IMG/VR virus record: IMGVR_UViG_3300021368_001163
Coordinates: 1-24,378 of that record
DNA: 24,378 nucleotides
From: a virus
Reading direction: 5' to 3' (one strand)
The notes under the pieces are model-generated. The model was not told the origin of the DNA. It did not search any database and saw nothing but the letters and a program-made list of their open reading frames with translations. The translations under genes were made by a program, and so were the position numbers. This document shows, one piece after another, positions 9,786-16,607 of this stretch (the stretch's first letter is position 1; each line of letters opens with the position of its first letter).

Positions 9786-10082
9786 TTATAATCCTAATAA
9801 TCGTTTTAATGCAGGACCTTTTGGAACAAGTATTTCTGTTCCTGATATAAAATCATAGATTGGATCTTTTAATTTTTCAATATTACGCTGTGAAAACACC
9901 CACCATAGATTTTTATCTCCGTACATATCAAATGCAAGTAGGTCAGGTCTATATGTATACTGAGGTTCAATAGTATAAAGCACATCATCAGGTTCTGCAG
10001 GAATAGGACGTATTTGTAGCAAATCTAAGTATTGACCATTTACAACTTTTGTTTTGTAATAAGGGCTAGTAGAAGCATACAT
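9786..10082 (-). CDS. 53: Baseplate wedge protein gp53
   Basis: This short 98-aa protein has the core gp53 signature YTYRPDLLAFDMYGDKNLWW followed by VFSQRNIEKLKDPIYDFISG and a C-terminal EILVPKGPALKRLLGL. gp53 clamps adjacent baseplate wedges around the gp6/gp25 core. T4 gp53 is about 196 aa; marine relatives are commonly shorter and keep this core. Its ATG overlaps the gp48 stop by one base (TAATG), so translation is probably coupled to the upstream gene. Confidence 0.87.
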   Translation of the reverse strand: MYASTSPYYKTKVVNGQYLDLLQIRPIPAEPDDVLYTIEPQYTYRPDLLAFDMYGDKNLWWVFSQRNIEKLKDPIYDFISGTEILVPKGPALKRLLGL

Positions 10083-10993
10083 TAAATAAATCCTCCTCTA
10101 CCCTTTGCATATCCGCCTTTGACAAATGTATCTAAACTAAATCCTTGTACTTCTCGTCTTGAGTATGTTGGTATAGCAACAACTGTGATTGTGCTTCTTG
10201 TAGGTGCATAAGTGTTTACGCTTGGAACGTATATGTAATCAACATCTGGCGGCAAATCTACCGAAAAATTTGTTACCACAATAGGAACATTTTTGAATAC
10301 GTAATCACCATAGCCATTAATATTAACAATAGGTGGAGGAGTTCCTGCGTTTTGTGTTTGACCATATGCCATTTTTGTAATTGTTCTTAGATAATGAATA
10401 CAAGCTACCCAATATGCTCCCTCATCATCTCCTTCCACATAAAATTCACCTGTAATTTGTAAATTGTCAGGTTGGCTGTTCTGGTAGATGGGGAATGGAT
10501 AATTACTATGTGTAGGTTTTATCTGGCTGTATGAAGCACTATGGGCAAATATAATTGAAGGAGTATAAGGAAAAATCATTCCGTTAGTTTCGTTGAGTTT
10601 GCTTTGTAGCAACGGCTCTAAACTCATACCTGCAGGTATTGATAGTTTGACTCTCCAATCTTCGTCATCGTTTCTTGCCCAACTAGCGCCGTTAAAACCG
10701 CCACCAAATAGACTACTTAAACCGTTAACTGGAATGCCTTTGCCACGTAACATGCTCATTAGACCAGATGCGCCATTTGAAAACACATCTTCAACAGTTT
10801 GCTTGAAGCCGTTTTGCACAACGCTCTGTCCAAAACTTAAATTACTACCAGCTAAGTCACTCATCGCTTGCGATGGTGTTTTGCTATTTCTGCTTTGGCT
10901 TGATTGTGTTGGGTTTTGTGAACCAACAGGAACGTTTACCCCTTGGTTTACTCCACCTTTTGAAATGATTCCATCTTTAAATACTGTCGGCAT
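10082..10993 (-). CDS. 48: Baseplate tail-tube cap protein gp48 (gp48/gp54 family)
   Basis: This 303-aa protein matches the gp48-type tail-tube junction protein of marine T4-like phages. The first 100 residues are polar and Gly/Ser/Asn-rich. The folded part begins at about residue 105 with WRVKLSIPAG and includes GMIFPYTPSIIFAHSASYSQ, the segment ITGEFYVEGDDEGAYWVACI, and YLRTITKMAYGQTQNAGTPP, ending with LPPDVDYIYVP and a Gly/Arg-rich tail. The protein caps the baseplate hub and starts tail-tube polymerisation. It is the first gene of the minus-strand operon, with AGGAG eight bases before the ATG and a late-type element just upstream. gp48 and gp54 are related, so the exact T4 name is less certain than the family. 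Confidence 0.82.
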   Translation of the reverse strand: MPTVFKDGIISKGGVNQGVNVPVGSQNPTQSSQSRNSKTPSQAMSDLAGSNLSFGQSVVQNGFKQTVEDVFSNGASGLMSMLRGKGIPVNGLSSLFGGGFNGASWARNDDEDWRVKLSIPAGMSLEPLLQSKLNETNGMIFPYTPSIIFAHSASYSQIKPTHSNYPFPIYQNSQPDNLQITGEFYVEGDDEGAYWVACIHYLRTITKMAYGQTQNAGTPPPIVNINGYGDYVFKNVPIVVTNFSVDLPPDVDYIYVPSVNTYAPTRSTITVVAIPTYSRREVQGFSLDTFVKGGYAKGRGGFI

Positions 10994-11009
10994 ATCTACT
11001 CCTATACAT

Positions 11010-11017
11010 TATTTAGT
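11010..11017 (-). promoter_or_regulatory. 48: Late-promoter-like element for the baseplate operon
   Basis: The minus strand reads ACTAAATA here, two mismatches from TATAAATA. With T4 geometry the start would fall near 11004, leaving an 11-nt leader with AGGAG before the gp48 ATG at 10993. It overlaps by one base the -35 box of the opposing sigma70 promoter. The position is good but the match is modest. Confidence 0.4.
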
Positions 11018-11045
11018 TGACTTTTTAATGTACGTATATTATAAT
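11017..11045 (+). promoter_or_regulatory. Sigma70-type promoter for gp55
   Basis: TTGACT (11017-11022) and TATAAT (11040-11045) are separated by exactly 17 bases, a near-perfect host housekeeping promoter. Transcription would start near 11052, just before the GGAG ribosome site (11059-11062) of gp55. It lets the host polymerase make the phage late sigma factor before that factor exists. Confidence 0.8.
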
Positions 11046-11067
11046 ATGTTATAAACTTGGAGCAAAA

Positions 11068-11901
11068 ATGAAAAGAGTAAACTATCTAAACAACAAAGAT
11101 ATACTTAAAGAAATACACAAATCAAAAAGTACATTCTGTAGCTATGTAGACACAAATTATCATCAATTTGATATAATTTTACCTGACATTGAAAAAATTA
11201 ACATTAGAACAATAGCAGAAGCCAAAAGAAACAGAGCAAAAAGACTTCAGCATGCCGATTTTGATGCTAGAAAAAACGCAGGTGAAAAAATTAAACTTGC
11301 ACAGTGTGAAATAGACTATAGAAAAATGGAGAAAACTGATTTAATTTTTAGAATAATGACGTTTGACCATATACCTGACGAGCCTGGAAGGAAAAAAACA
11401 CCAAAAACTGTTGCTGACAGAAAAGTAAAGTTAAATTTTCCACCTTTTCAACATTATAAGTTTGATGACAACGATAATCTAGTGTGTGTAGGCAAATCAC
11501 ATTGGCAAGGTGGTATGGAAAACGGTTATTTTAGTTTAGATCACGGCAAAGCGACAAACAAACTTGCTATGATGTGGATGAAACTATGTGATAGGTATGC
11601 TACTAGAGGAAATGTACGTGGATACACATACAATGACGAAATGCGCGGTCAAGCAATACTGCAATTAGCACAAATAGGGTTACAGTTTGACGAATCTAAG
11701 TCACAAAACCCATTTGCATATTATACTGCGGCTGTAACAAACAGTTTTGTACGTGTAATTAACATTGAAAAGAGAAATCAGAACATTAGAGACGATATTT
11801 TAGAAATGAACGACATGAATCCTAGTTATACAAGACAAGCGGCCGGAGATTGGGACAATCAAATGAAAAGAGAGACAGCAAACCAGGAAAATCCAAAATA
11901 A
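11068..11901 (+). CDS. 55: Late-transcription sigma factor, gp55-like
   Basis: The C-terminal 120 residues carry the gp55 sigma-2-like region: GYTYNDEMRGQAILQLAQIG, then FDESKSQNPFAYYTAAVTNS and FVRVINIEKRNQNIRDDILE. In T4, gp55 replaces sigma70 on host RNA polymerase and recognises TATAAATA late promoters, several of which occur in this window. At 277 aa the protein is longer than T4 gp55 (185 aa), because of a Lys/Arg-rich N-terminal extension of about 110 residues and a middle segment. The C-terminus is polar (RETANQENPK), and I do not see the short hydrophobic sliding-clamp-binding tail known from T4 gp55. The gene has its own sigma70-type promoter. Assignment is good; the N-terminal extension is unexplained. 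Confidence 0.82.
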   Translation: MKRVNYLNNKDILKEIHKSKSTFCSYVDTNYHQFDIILPDIEKINIRTIAEAKRNRAKRLQHADFDARKNAGEKIKLAQCEIDYRKMEKTDLIFRIMTFDHIPDEPGRKKTPKTVADRKVKLNFPPFQHYKFDDNDNLVCVGKSHWQGGMENGYFSLDHGKATNKLAMMWMKLCDRYATRGNVRGYTYNDEMRGQAILQLAQIGLQFDESKSQNPFAYYTAAVTNSFVRVINIEKRNQNIRDDILEMNDMNPSYTRQAAGDWDNQMKRETANQENPK

Positions 11902-11905
11902 ACAG

Positions 11906-11934
11906 TTGACAACGCAGTGTAAAGAAACTATACT
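11906..11934 (+). promoter_or_regulatory. Sigma70-type promoter for gp47/gp46
   Basis: TTGACA (11906-11911) and TATACT (11929-11934) are 17 bases apart, in the 65-base gap between gp55 and gp47. The predicted start near 11941 leaves a short leader with GGAAGG (11953-11958) ahead of the TTG start. It would give the recombination genes and hemC early expression independent of gp55. Confidence 0.75.
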
Positions 11935-11966
11935 TATATAGACTATGAACTCGGAAGGTTATTAAT

Positions 11967-12977
11967 TTGTTTAAAAAAGCGGCTGTCTTTACAGATATCC
12001 ATTTTGGACTGAAAGGCAATTCAAAAATACACAATCAAGATTGTGAAAACTTTATTGACTGGTATATCGATCAGGCAAAAGAAAATAATTGTGAAACTGG
12101 TATCTTCTGTGGCGATTGGCACCACAACAGAAACAGTTTAAATCTAACAACAATGGATAGTACTATCCGTTGTATGGAAAAACTAGGTGAGTCATTTGAA
12201 AAGTTTTACTTTTTTGATGGTAATCACGATTTATATTACAAAGACAAACGTGATGTAAACTCAACTGCATTTGCAAAGCATATTCCAGGCATTACTTTTG
12301 TAGATTCTGTGTACCAAGAAGATGACGTAGCACTTGTTCCTTGGCTTGTAGGTGAAGAATGGAAGAAAATTAACAAAATAAAATCCAGATATATGTTTGG
12401 ACACTTCGAACTACCAAGTTTTTATATGAATGCTATGGTGCAGATGCCAGATCACGGCGAACTACGTGCAGAACACTTTGAACATCAAGAGTATGTGTTT
12501 AGCGGACACTTCCACAAACGTCAAAAACAAGGTAAGATACATTATATTGGTAATGCATTTCCTCACAACTATGCAGATGCATGGGATGATGAACGTGGAA
12601 TGATGATACTTGATAAAGAAAATGATGCAGAACCGTTTTATATCAACTGGCCAGATTGTCCAAAGTACAGAACTGTAAAGTTATCGCAATTAATTGACGA
12701 ACAGTCTACACTTATAAAACCTAATATGTATCTGCGTGTCAATTTAGACTTGCCAATATCTTATGAAGAAGCAAGTTTTGTAAAAGAAACATTCATTAAC
12801 AACTATGGTTGTAGAGAAATAAGCCTAATTCCGCAGAAGCAACTAGAAGAAATTAACACAGAGCTCGACATCCAACAATTTGAAAGTGTTGATCAAATCG
12901 TAGCAGGTGAAATTGCCGCTATTGACTCAGATAACTTCAATAAGAAAATGCTATTGGACATTTATAACGAACTATGA
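11967..12977 (+). CDS. 47: Recombination nuclease subunit gp47 (Mre11-like)
   Basis: This 336-aa protein is the phage Mre11/SbcD homologue. It shows the calcineurin-type phosphoesterase motifs in order: FTDIHFG (residues 8-14), GDWHH (about 49-53), GNHD (about 88-91), GHFE (about 145) and SGHFHKRQ (about 178-185). These residues hold the two metal ions used for DNA end processing. With gp46 it resects DNA ends for recombination-dependent replication and host DNA breakdown. The start is a TTG preceded by GGAAGG at 8 bases; it places the first phosphoesterase strand at the very N-terminus, as in the family, and no ATG fits better. The 3' end overlaps gp46 by four bases (ATGA). Confidence 0.93.
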   Translation: MFKKAAVFTDIHFGLKGNSKIHNQDCENFIDWYIDQAKENNCETGIFCGDWHHNRNSLNLTTMDSTIRCMEKLGESFEKFYFFDGNHDLYYKDKRDVNSTAFAKHIPGITFVDSVYQEDDVALVPWLVGEEWKKINKIKSRYMFGHFELPSFYMNAMVQMPDHGELRAEHFEHQEYVFSGHFHKRQKQGKIHYIGNAFPHNYADAWDDERGMMILDKENDAEPFYINWPDCPKYRTVKLSQLIDEQSTLIKPNMYLRVNLDLPISYEEASFVKETFINNYGCREISLIPQKQLEEINTELDIQQFESVDQIVAGEIAAIDSDNFNKKMLLDIYNEL

Positions 12978-14746
12978 TACAGATTAAAGACCTAACAGTA
13001 AAAAACTTTATGAGTGTGGGTAATCAAACCCAGGCTGTAAATTTTAATCGCGAACAACTAACACTTGTGCTTGGTGAAAACTTAGACCAAGGAGGTGACG
13101 ACAGTGGGTCACGTAATGGTACTGGTAAAACAACAATAATTAATGCACTTTCTTATGCATTGTATGGACAAGCACTAACAAATATCAAACGCAACAACTT
13201 AATCAACAAAACTAACAGCAAAGGCATGTTAGTTACACTGCATTTTGAAAAGAATGGTGTAGATTATCGTATCGAACGCGGTAGATCGCCTAATGTTCTT
13301 AAGTTTTTTATTGATGAACACGAACAAGAGATGACTGACGAGTCACAAGGCGACAGTCGTAAAACACAAGAATCAATTAATGACTTGCTAGACATGAGTC
13401 ATGACATGTTTAAGCATATTGTTGCTCTAAATACCTATACTGAGCCGTTTTTAAGTATGCGTACTAATGATCAACGTGCTATTATTGAGCAGTTACTTGG
13501 TATAACTATACTTTCTGAAAAGGCCGAAGCACTAAAAGAACAAACACGTATTACGAAAGACGCAATAACAGAAGAAACTGCAAAAATCAATGCAATACAA
13601 ACAGCCAATAGTAAAATTGAAGGTACTATAGACAGTTTACGCAGTACGCAACGTGCATGGTTAGCCAAAAAACAACAAGACTGTGATAAACTAACCAAGG
13701 CAATCGATGAATTAGAGCATTTAGACATTGAAGTTGAGCTAGAATCTCATGAAAAATTGCAAAATTGGAACGAACATAATAATGCTATTTTGGCTCTTAA
13801 AAAGGAACAAAGCACTCTCGAGCCTGCACTACAACGTGCTAATAAGTCTTTGTTAAAAGTCACAAAAGACATCTCAGAATTGGAAGATGCTGTTTGTTAT
13901 ACATGCGGACAAGCATTACACGAAGACAAAAAAGCTGAGATTGTAGAGCGAAAACAAAAAGAATTAGAAGATGCACAGTCATACTTAGATGAAATTAGTG
14001 ATAAACTACAAGGTATCTTCCATGACTTACAGGAAATTGGTGATATTAACGGGCGTCCTACTACATTTTATGAAACTGCTAAAGAAGCATATCAGCATAG
14101 ACAAAATGTTGACAGCCTAAAACAATCTCTAAAGGCAAAACAGGACGAAGTAGATCCATATCAATCGCAGATTGATGAATTAAACGCAACAGCAATGCAG
14201 GAAATTGACTGGACGCCGGTAAACGACCTAACAACATTCAAAGAACATCAAGATTTCTTGTTTAAACTACTAACAAACAAAGATAGTTTTATACGTAAGA
14301 AGATTATTGATCAGAATCTTGCATATCTAAACAACAGACTAACATATTATCTTGATAAACTTGGATTACCGCACAGTGTTGTATTCCAAAACGATCTTGC
14401 TGTTGAAATTACACAGCTAGGGCAAGACTTAGACTTTGATAACTTGTCAAGAGGAGAACGTAATAGACTAATACTTGGTATGAGCTTTGCATTCCGTGAC
14501 GTTTGGGAAAGTCTATATCAAAAAATTAATCTATTGTTTATCGATGAGCTCATCGATAGCGGTATGGACACAGCTGGTGTAGAAAATTCACTAGGTGTTC
14601 TTAAGAAAATGGGTAGAGAAGGAGATAAAAATGTGTATCTTATCTCACACAAAGACGAACTAGTAGGAAGGGTCAACTATGTGATGCGAGTCATCAAAGA
14701 AAATGGCTTTACATCATATGAAAATGACATTGACATAGTAGAATGA
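12974..14746 (+). CDS. 46: Recombination ATPase subunit gp46 (Rad50/SbcC-like)
   Basis: This 590-aa protein is an SMC-type ATPase that partners gp47. Visible parts are the N-terminal beta strand MIQIKDLTVKNFMSVGNQTQ; a Walker A of the form NGTGKTT (about residue 49); two long coiled-coil arms rich in Lys/Glu/Gln (about 175-300 and 320-420); a zinc hook CYTCGQ (about 308-313); the ABC signature LSRGERNRL (about 490); Walker B LLFIDELIDSG (about 518); and the switch histidine in YLISHKDEL near the C-terminus. Arm length is that of phage gp46 (T4: 560 aa), far shorter than bacterial SbcC. All catalytic motifs are present, so it should be active. Its stop overlaps the hemC start (ATGA). Confidence 0.94.
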   Translation: MIQIKDLTVKNFMSVGNQTQAVNFNREQLTLVLGENLDQGGDDSGSRNGTGKTTIINALSYALYGQALTNIKRNNLINKTNSKGMLVTLHFEKNGVDYRIERGRSPNVLKFFIDEHEQEMTDESQGDSRKTQESINDLLDMSHDMFKHIVALNTYTEPFLSMRTNDQRAIIEQLLGITILSEKAEALKEQTRITKDAITEETAKINAIQTANSKIEGTIDSLRSTQRAWLAKKQQDCDKLTKAIDELEHLDIEVELESHEKLQNWNEHNNAILALKKEQSTLEPALQRANKSLLKVTKDISELEDAVCYTCGQALHEDKKAEIVERKQKELEDAQSYLDEISDKLQGIFHDLQEIGDINGRPTTFYETAKEAYQHRQNVDSLKQSLKAKQDEVDPYQSQIDELNATAMQEIDWTPVNDLTTFKEHQDFLFKLLTNKDSFIRKKIIDQNLAYLNNRLTYYLDKLGLPHSVVFQNDLAVEITQLGQDLDFDNLSRGERNRLILGMSFAFRDVWESLYQKINLLFIDELIDSGMDTAGVENSLGVLKKMGREGDKNVYLISHKDELVGRVNYVMRVIKENGFTSYENDIDIVE

Positions 14747-15486
14747 AACTAAGAATTGGTACAAGAGGAAGTAAACTAGCACTTGCGTATACAAAACAAG
14801 CATGTGACACTTTGTCTTGTGAAACAGAAATTGTGGAAATACAAACACAAGGTGATATAGATACCGAAACTCCTATATATGAAATGGGCGGTAAAGGTGT
14901 GTTTTGTAGTGCAATAGAAAAAGAACTGTTGGATGGTAATATTGATGTTGCTGTACATAGTCTTAAAGATATGCCGGGCTTGGAAACATCTGGCACACAA
15001 ATCACAGCAATGCTTAAACGTAATAGTCCTCACGATGTCATACTTGGAAAAGTAGGTTATGGTTGTACAATTGGTACTAGCAGTCCTCGACGCACTGCAC
15101 AATTAACAGACTTGTATAAAAATTTAGATATCAAAATAAAACCTATAAGAGGAAATATAGATACAAGAATAAAAAAACTTGACAACGGAGAATACGATGC
15201 TATAGTACTAGCTGAAGCTGGACTAAAAGCACTGGGTATTACTAGAACAACTATCAAGATACCTATTATTCCGGCTGTAGGACAAGGTATTATAGCATTA
15301 CAAACAAGATGTAATGATGAACAAACAATTGACATAGTAAAAAAGGCAAACGACAAGAAAACATATGCACAGGCAAAGATAGAAAGAGCATTACTAAAAG
15401 GATTAGGCGGAGATTGCCATACAAAACTAGCGGCACATGCTACTGGTTCTAATCCTATAACACTCAAGGCAATGTATTATGATTGA
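14743..15486 (+). CDS. hemC: Porphobilinogen deaminase HemC, C-terminally short
   Basis: HemC (hydroxymethylbilane synthase) joins four porphobilinogens into the linear tetrapyrrole precursor of haem, chlorophyll and cobalamin. The family signature is complete through domains 1 and 2: IGTRGSKLALA (5-15), GGKGVF (49-54), HSLKDMP (72-78, catalytic Asp76), GTSSPRRTAQL (111-121), RGNIDTR (136-142) and PAVGQGI (177-183). The cysteine that carries the dipyrromethane cofactor is Cys225 in GGDCHTK. The protein is 247 aa against about 310 for bacterial HemC; only 22 residues follow the cysteine, so most of domain 3 is missing. The stop overlaps the next gene by eight bases, and that gene is not a continuation of HemC. 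Its start overlaps gp46, so it is cotranscribed with recombination genes. It is probably an auxiliary metabolic gene; activity without full domain 3 is uncertain. Confidence 0.9.
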   Translation: MKLRIGTRGSKLALAYTKQACDTLSCETEIVEIQTQGDIDTETPIYEMGGKGVFCSAIEKELLDGNIDVAVHSLKDMPGLETSGTQITAMLKRNSPHDVILGKVGYGCTIGTSSPRRTAQLTDLYKNLDIKIKPIRGNIDTRIKKLDNGEYDAIVLAEAGLKALGITRTTIKIPIIPAVGQGIIALQTRCNDEQTIDIVKKANDKKTYAQAKIERALLKGLGGDCHTKLAAHATGSNPITLKAMYYD

Positions 15487-15682
15487 AGATGATGTACATG
15501 ACGAACTTGTAAAGGCTTATTTAGAATATTTCAAAGCAAACGAAAACTTTGAACAGCGTGTAAGTTACAGAACACACCGTGCAAGCAGAAGATGGTTGCG
15601 TGAAATAAGAAAACTTTGTAAATTACGTGCAGAAGAAATACATGATAAGTTTCAAACCAAGATCGAGGCAAATAAAAAATAG
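15479..15682 (+). CDS. Small basic helical protein of unknown function
   Basis: This 67-aa protein overlaps the end of hemC by eight bases and is rich in Arg, Lys and Glu. Its central part, VSYRTHRASRRWLREIRKL followed by CKLRAEEIHDKF, looks like one or two amphipathic helices. The pattern of evenly spaced Arg/Lys and Leu/Ile resembles small DNA-binding or polymerase-associated proteins of marine T4-like phages, including histone H1-like (Hc1-type) proteins. A late-transcription coactivator (gp33 type) is another possibility, since gp55 lies in the same cluster. Neither can be shown from the sequence. Tight overlap with neighbours supports it being a real gene. Confidence 0.7.
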   Translation: MIEDDVHDELVKAYLEYFKANENFEQRVSYRTHRASRRWLREIRKLCKLRAEEIHDKFQTKIEANKK

Positions 15683-15694
15683 GCTACGGTAAGT

Positions 15695-16132
15695 ATGTTC
15701 ATGCAATGGACGTACGAAGGTAAAGAAATAACTGAGATTCCTGACGGTGTAGAAGGATTTGTTTATCTTATTACCAATCTAACAAATAATAAAAAGTACG
15801 TAGGCAAAAAATTAGCTAAGTTCAAAACTACAAAGCCACCCCTCAAAGGCAAAAAAAATAAAAGACGTGGAACTAAGGAAAGTGACTGGAGAGACTATTG
15901 GGGATCTTCAGAGCATTTACTTCAGGACGTTGAAGAATTAGGCCCAAAAAACTTTACTAGAGAAATATTATATATGTGTCCAACCAGAGGCATTATGAGT
16001 TATCTAGAGGCAAAGGAACAGTTTGACCGTAGAGTGCTAGAGACAGATGAGTATTATAACGGGATTATTAATGTAAGGGTCGGCGGTTCCAAAGTTCTTA
16101 AAGAACACTTAGGCAAATTAAGCAACACATAA
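15695..16132 (+). CDS. GIY-YIG-type nuclease (Seg-like, free-standing)
   Basis: This 145-aa protein has the GIY-YIG nuclease core: GFVYLITNLTNNKKYVGKKL (about residues 20-40, with the paired tyrosines and the YVG), a Lys-rich segment KGKKNKRRGT, then DWRDYWGSSEHLLQDVEELG (about 66-86) and the Glu-bearing helix YLEAKEQFDRRVL (about 108-120), ending in NGIINVRVGGS. Proteins of this shape occur widely in T4-like phages and are annotated as Seg-like or putative homing endonucleases; no separate DNA-binding domain is visible, so it may not be a mobile homing enzyme. It is the last gene before the structured non-coding region at 16133, which could be a mobile RNA partner or simply a neighbour. Confidence 0.75.
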   Translation: MFMQWTYEGKEITEIPDGVEGFVYLITNLTNNKKYVGKKLAKFKTTKPPLKGKKNKRRGTKESDWRDYWGSSEHLLQDVEELGPKNFTREILYMCPTRGIMSYLEAKEQFDRRVLETDEYYNGIINVRVGGSKVLKEHLGKLSNT

Positions 16133-16445
16133 GGTTAGCGGGCCAGTTTGTAATACCGCTGAGAAAGAGCATCCGTATAGGAGCACTCGTACACGTTGAG
16201 CCGCGTCCGGTAGTAGGGCGGCAGGATTGACGGAGATTGAATGTTGCCAATTGAAACACTGCAAAGTACATAAAAACCGTATGCACAGGAACGAAGCAAC
16301 GGGTAGCGCAAGCGATGTCGACGTAGGTTGGGAAAGGTCAGAGCCCATTGTACAGCAGAAAACACCTACTTCCAAGTCTTGGCTGTGACGAACTCACATG
16401 AAGTTCAAGATTAGATGGGACCGTAAACAGGTTCCGTCTGACTGA
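16133..16445 (+). ncRNA. Candidate structured non-coding RNA, GC-rich
   Basis: There is no gene here. Positions 16141-16440 contain 149 G or C in 300 bases (about 50%), while the next 60 bases have 17 (28%). The segment is dense in hairpins on the plus strand: TTAGCGG/CCGCTGA (16135-16162), GCCGC/GCGGC (16200-16222), TGC-GTAC/GTAT-GCA (16260-16285), GTAGGT plus TGGG closing with CCCA and ACCTAC (16323-16369), TGTGA/TCACA (16384-16398), and a 12-bp hairpin with three wobbles, 16411-16422 with 16430-16441, around the loop GTAAACA. A GCAA tetraloop-like motif occurs at 16305-16315. Such GC islands in AT-rich genomes are typical of structured RNAs. I could not match it to tRNA, tmRNA, RNase P, or group I or II introns. 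The strand is inferred from neighbouring plus-strand genes; ends are approximate. Confidence 0.65.
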
Positions 16446-16467
16446 AACAATCTACATGAAGCAATTA

Positions 16468-16496
16468 CAATGTTACTTCGTAACATTGCTTTAATT
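16468..16496 (+). terminator. Hairpin with U-rich tail, possible terminator of the RNA
   Basis: CAATGTTAC (16468-16476) and GTAACATTG (16480-16488) form a perfect nine-pair stem with a TTC loop, followed by CTTTAATT. It lies just after the GC-rich RNA candidate and could define its 3' end. The U tract is interrupted, so termination would be weak. Confidence 0.45.
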
Positions 16497-16530
16497 CATA
16501 TCTACTACTTTCTATCAAACGAAGTGTTAT

Positions 16531-16571
16531 AGTTTGAGCGCAAGCGAAAACTTAATTCGCGTAGCGAATTA
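16531..16571 (+). other. Two adjacent hairpins upstream of the 456-aa gene
   Basis: The first hairpin (16531-16552) pairs AGTTT with AAACT-like bases around a GC/GC step, a GCAA loop and facing GA dinucleotides. The second (16553-16571) is TAATTCGC, loop GTA, then GCGAATTA, a perfect eight-pair stem. They sit immediately before a late-promoter-like element, so they end the upstream transcript or are part of the non-coding region. The 11-base word AGCGCAAGCGA in the first hairpin (16537-16547) also occurs in the RNA candidate at 16305-16315. Confidence 0.5.
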
Positions 16572-16579
16572 CATAAATA
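16572..16579 (+). promoter_or_regulatory. Late-promoter-like element for the 456-aa gene
   Basis: CATAAATA differs from the T4 late consensus TATAAATA at the first base only. The predicted start at about 16585 leaves a 23-nt leader with AAGG (16597-16600) before the ATG at 16608. Confidence 0.55.
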
Positions 16580-16607
16580 CATACAACAAAATTAATAAGG
16601 ACATCTC

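Noticed and set aside
16098-16375. Three overlapping minus-strand open frames of 62-85 codons over the GC-rich block
   Set aside because: They overlap one another in different frames, have no protein-like composition, and arise because GC-rich sequence has few stop codons. The structured-RNA reading explains the block better.
16320-16445. Resemblance to RNase P RNA (GGGAAAGGTC, ACAGCAGAAAAC) and to a group I intron core (GTTCAAGATTAGATGG with AATCT)
   Set aside because: The RNase P-like words are only about 20 bases apart and cannot form the P4 arrangement. The putative group I P7 pairing competes with the much stronger 12-pair hairpin 16411-16441, and no convincing P/Q elements or exons were found.
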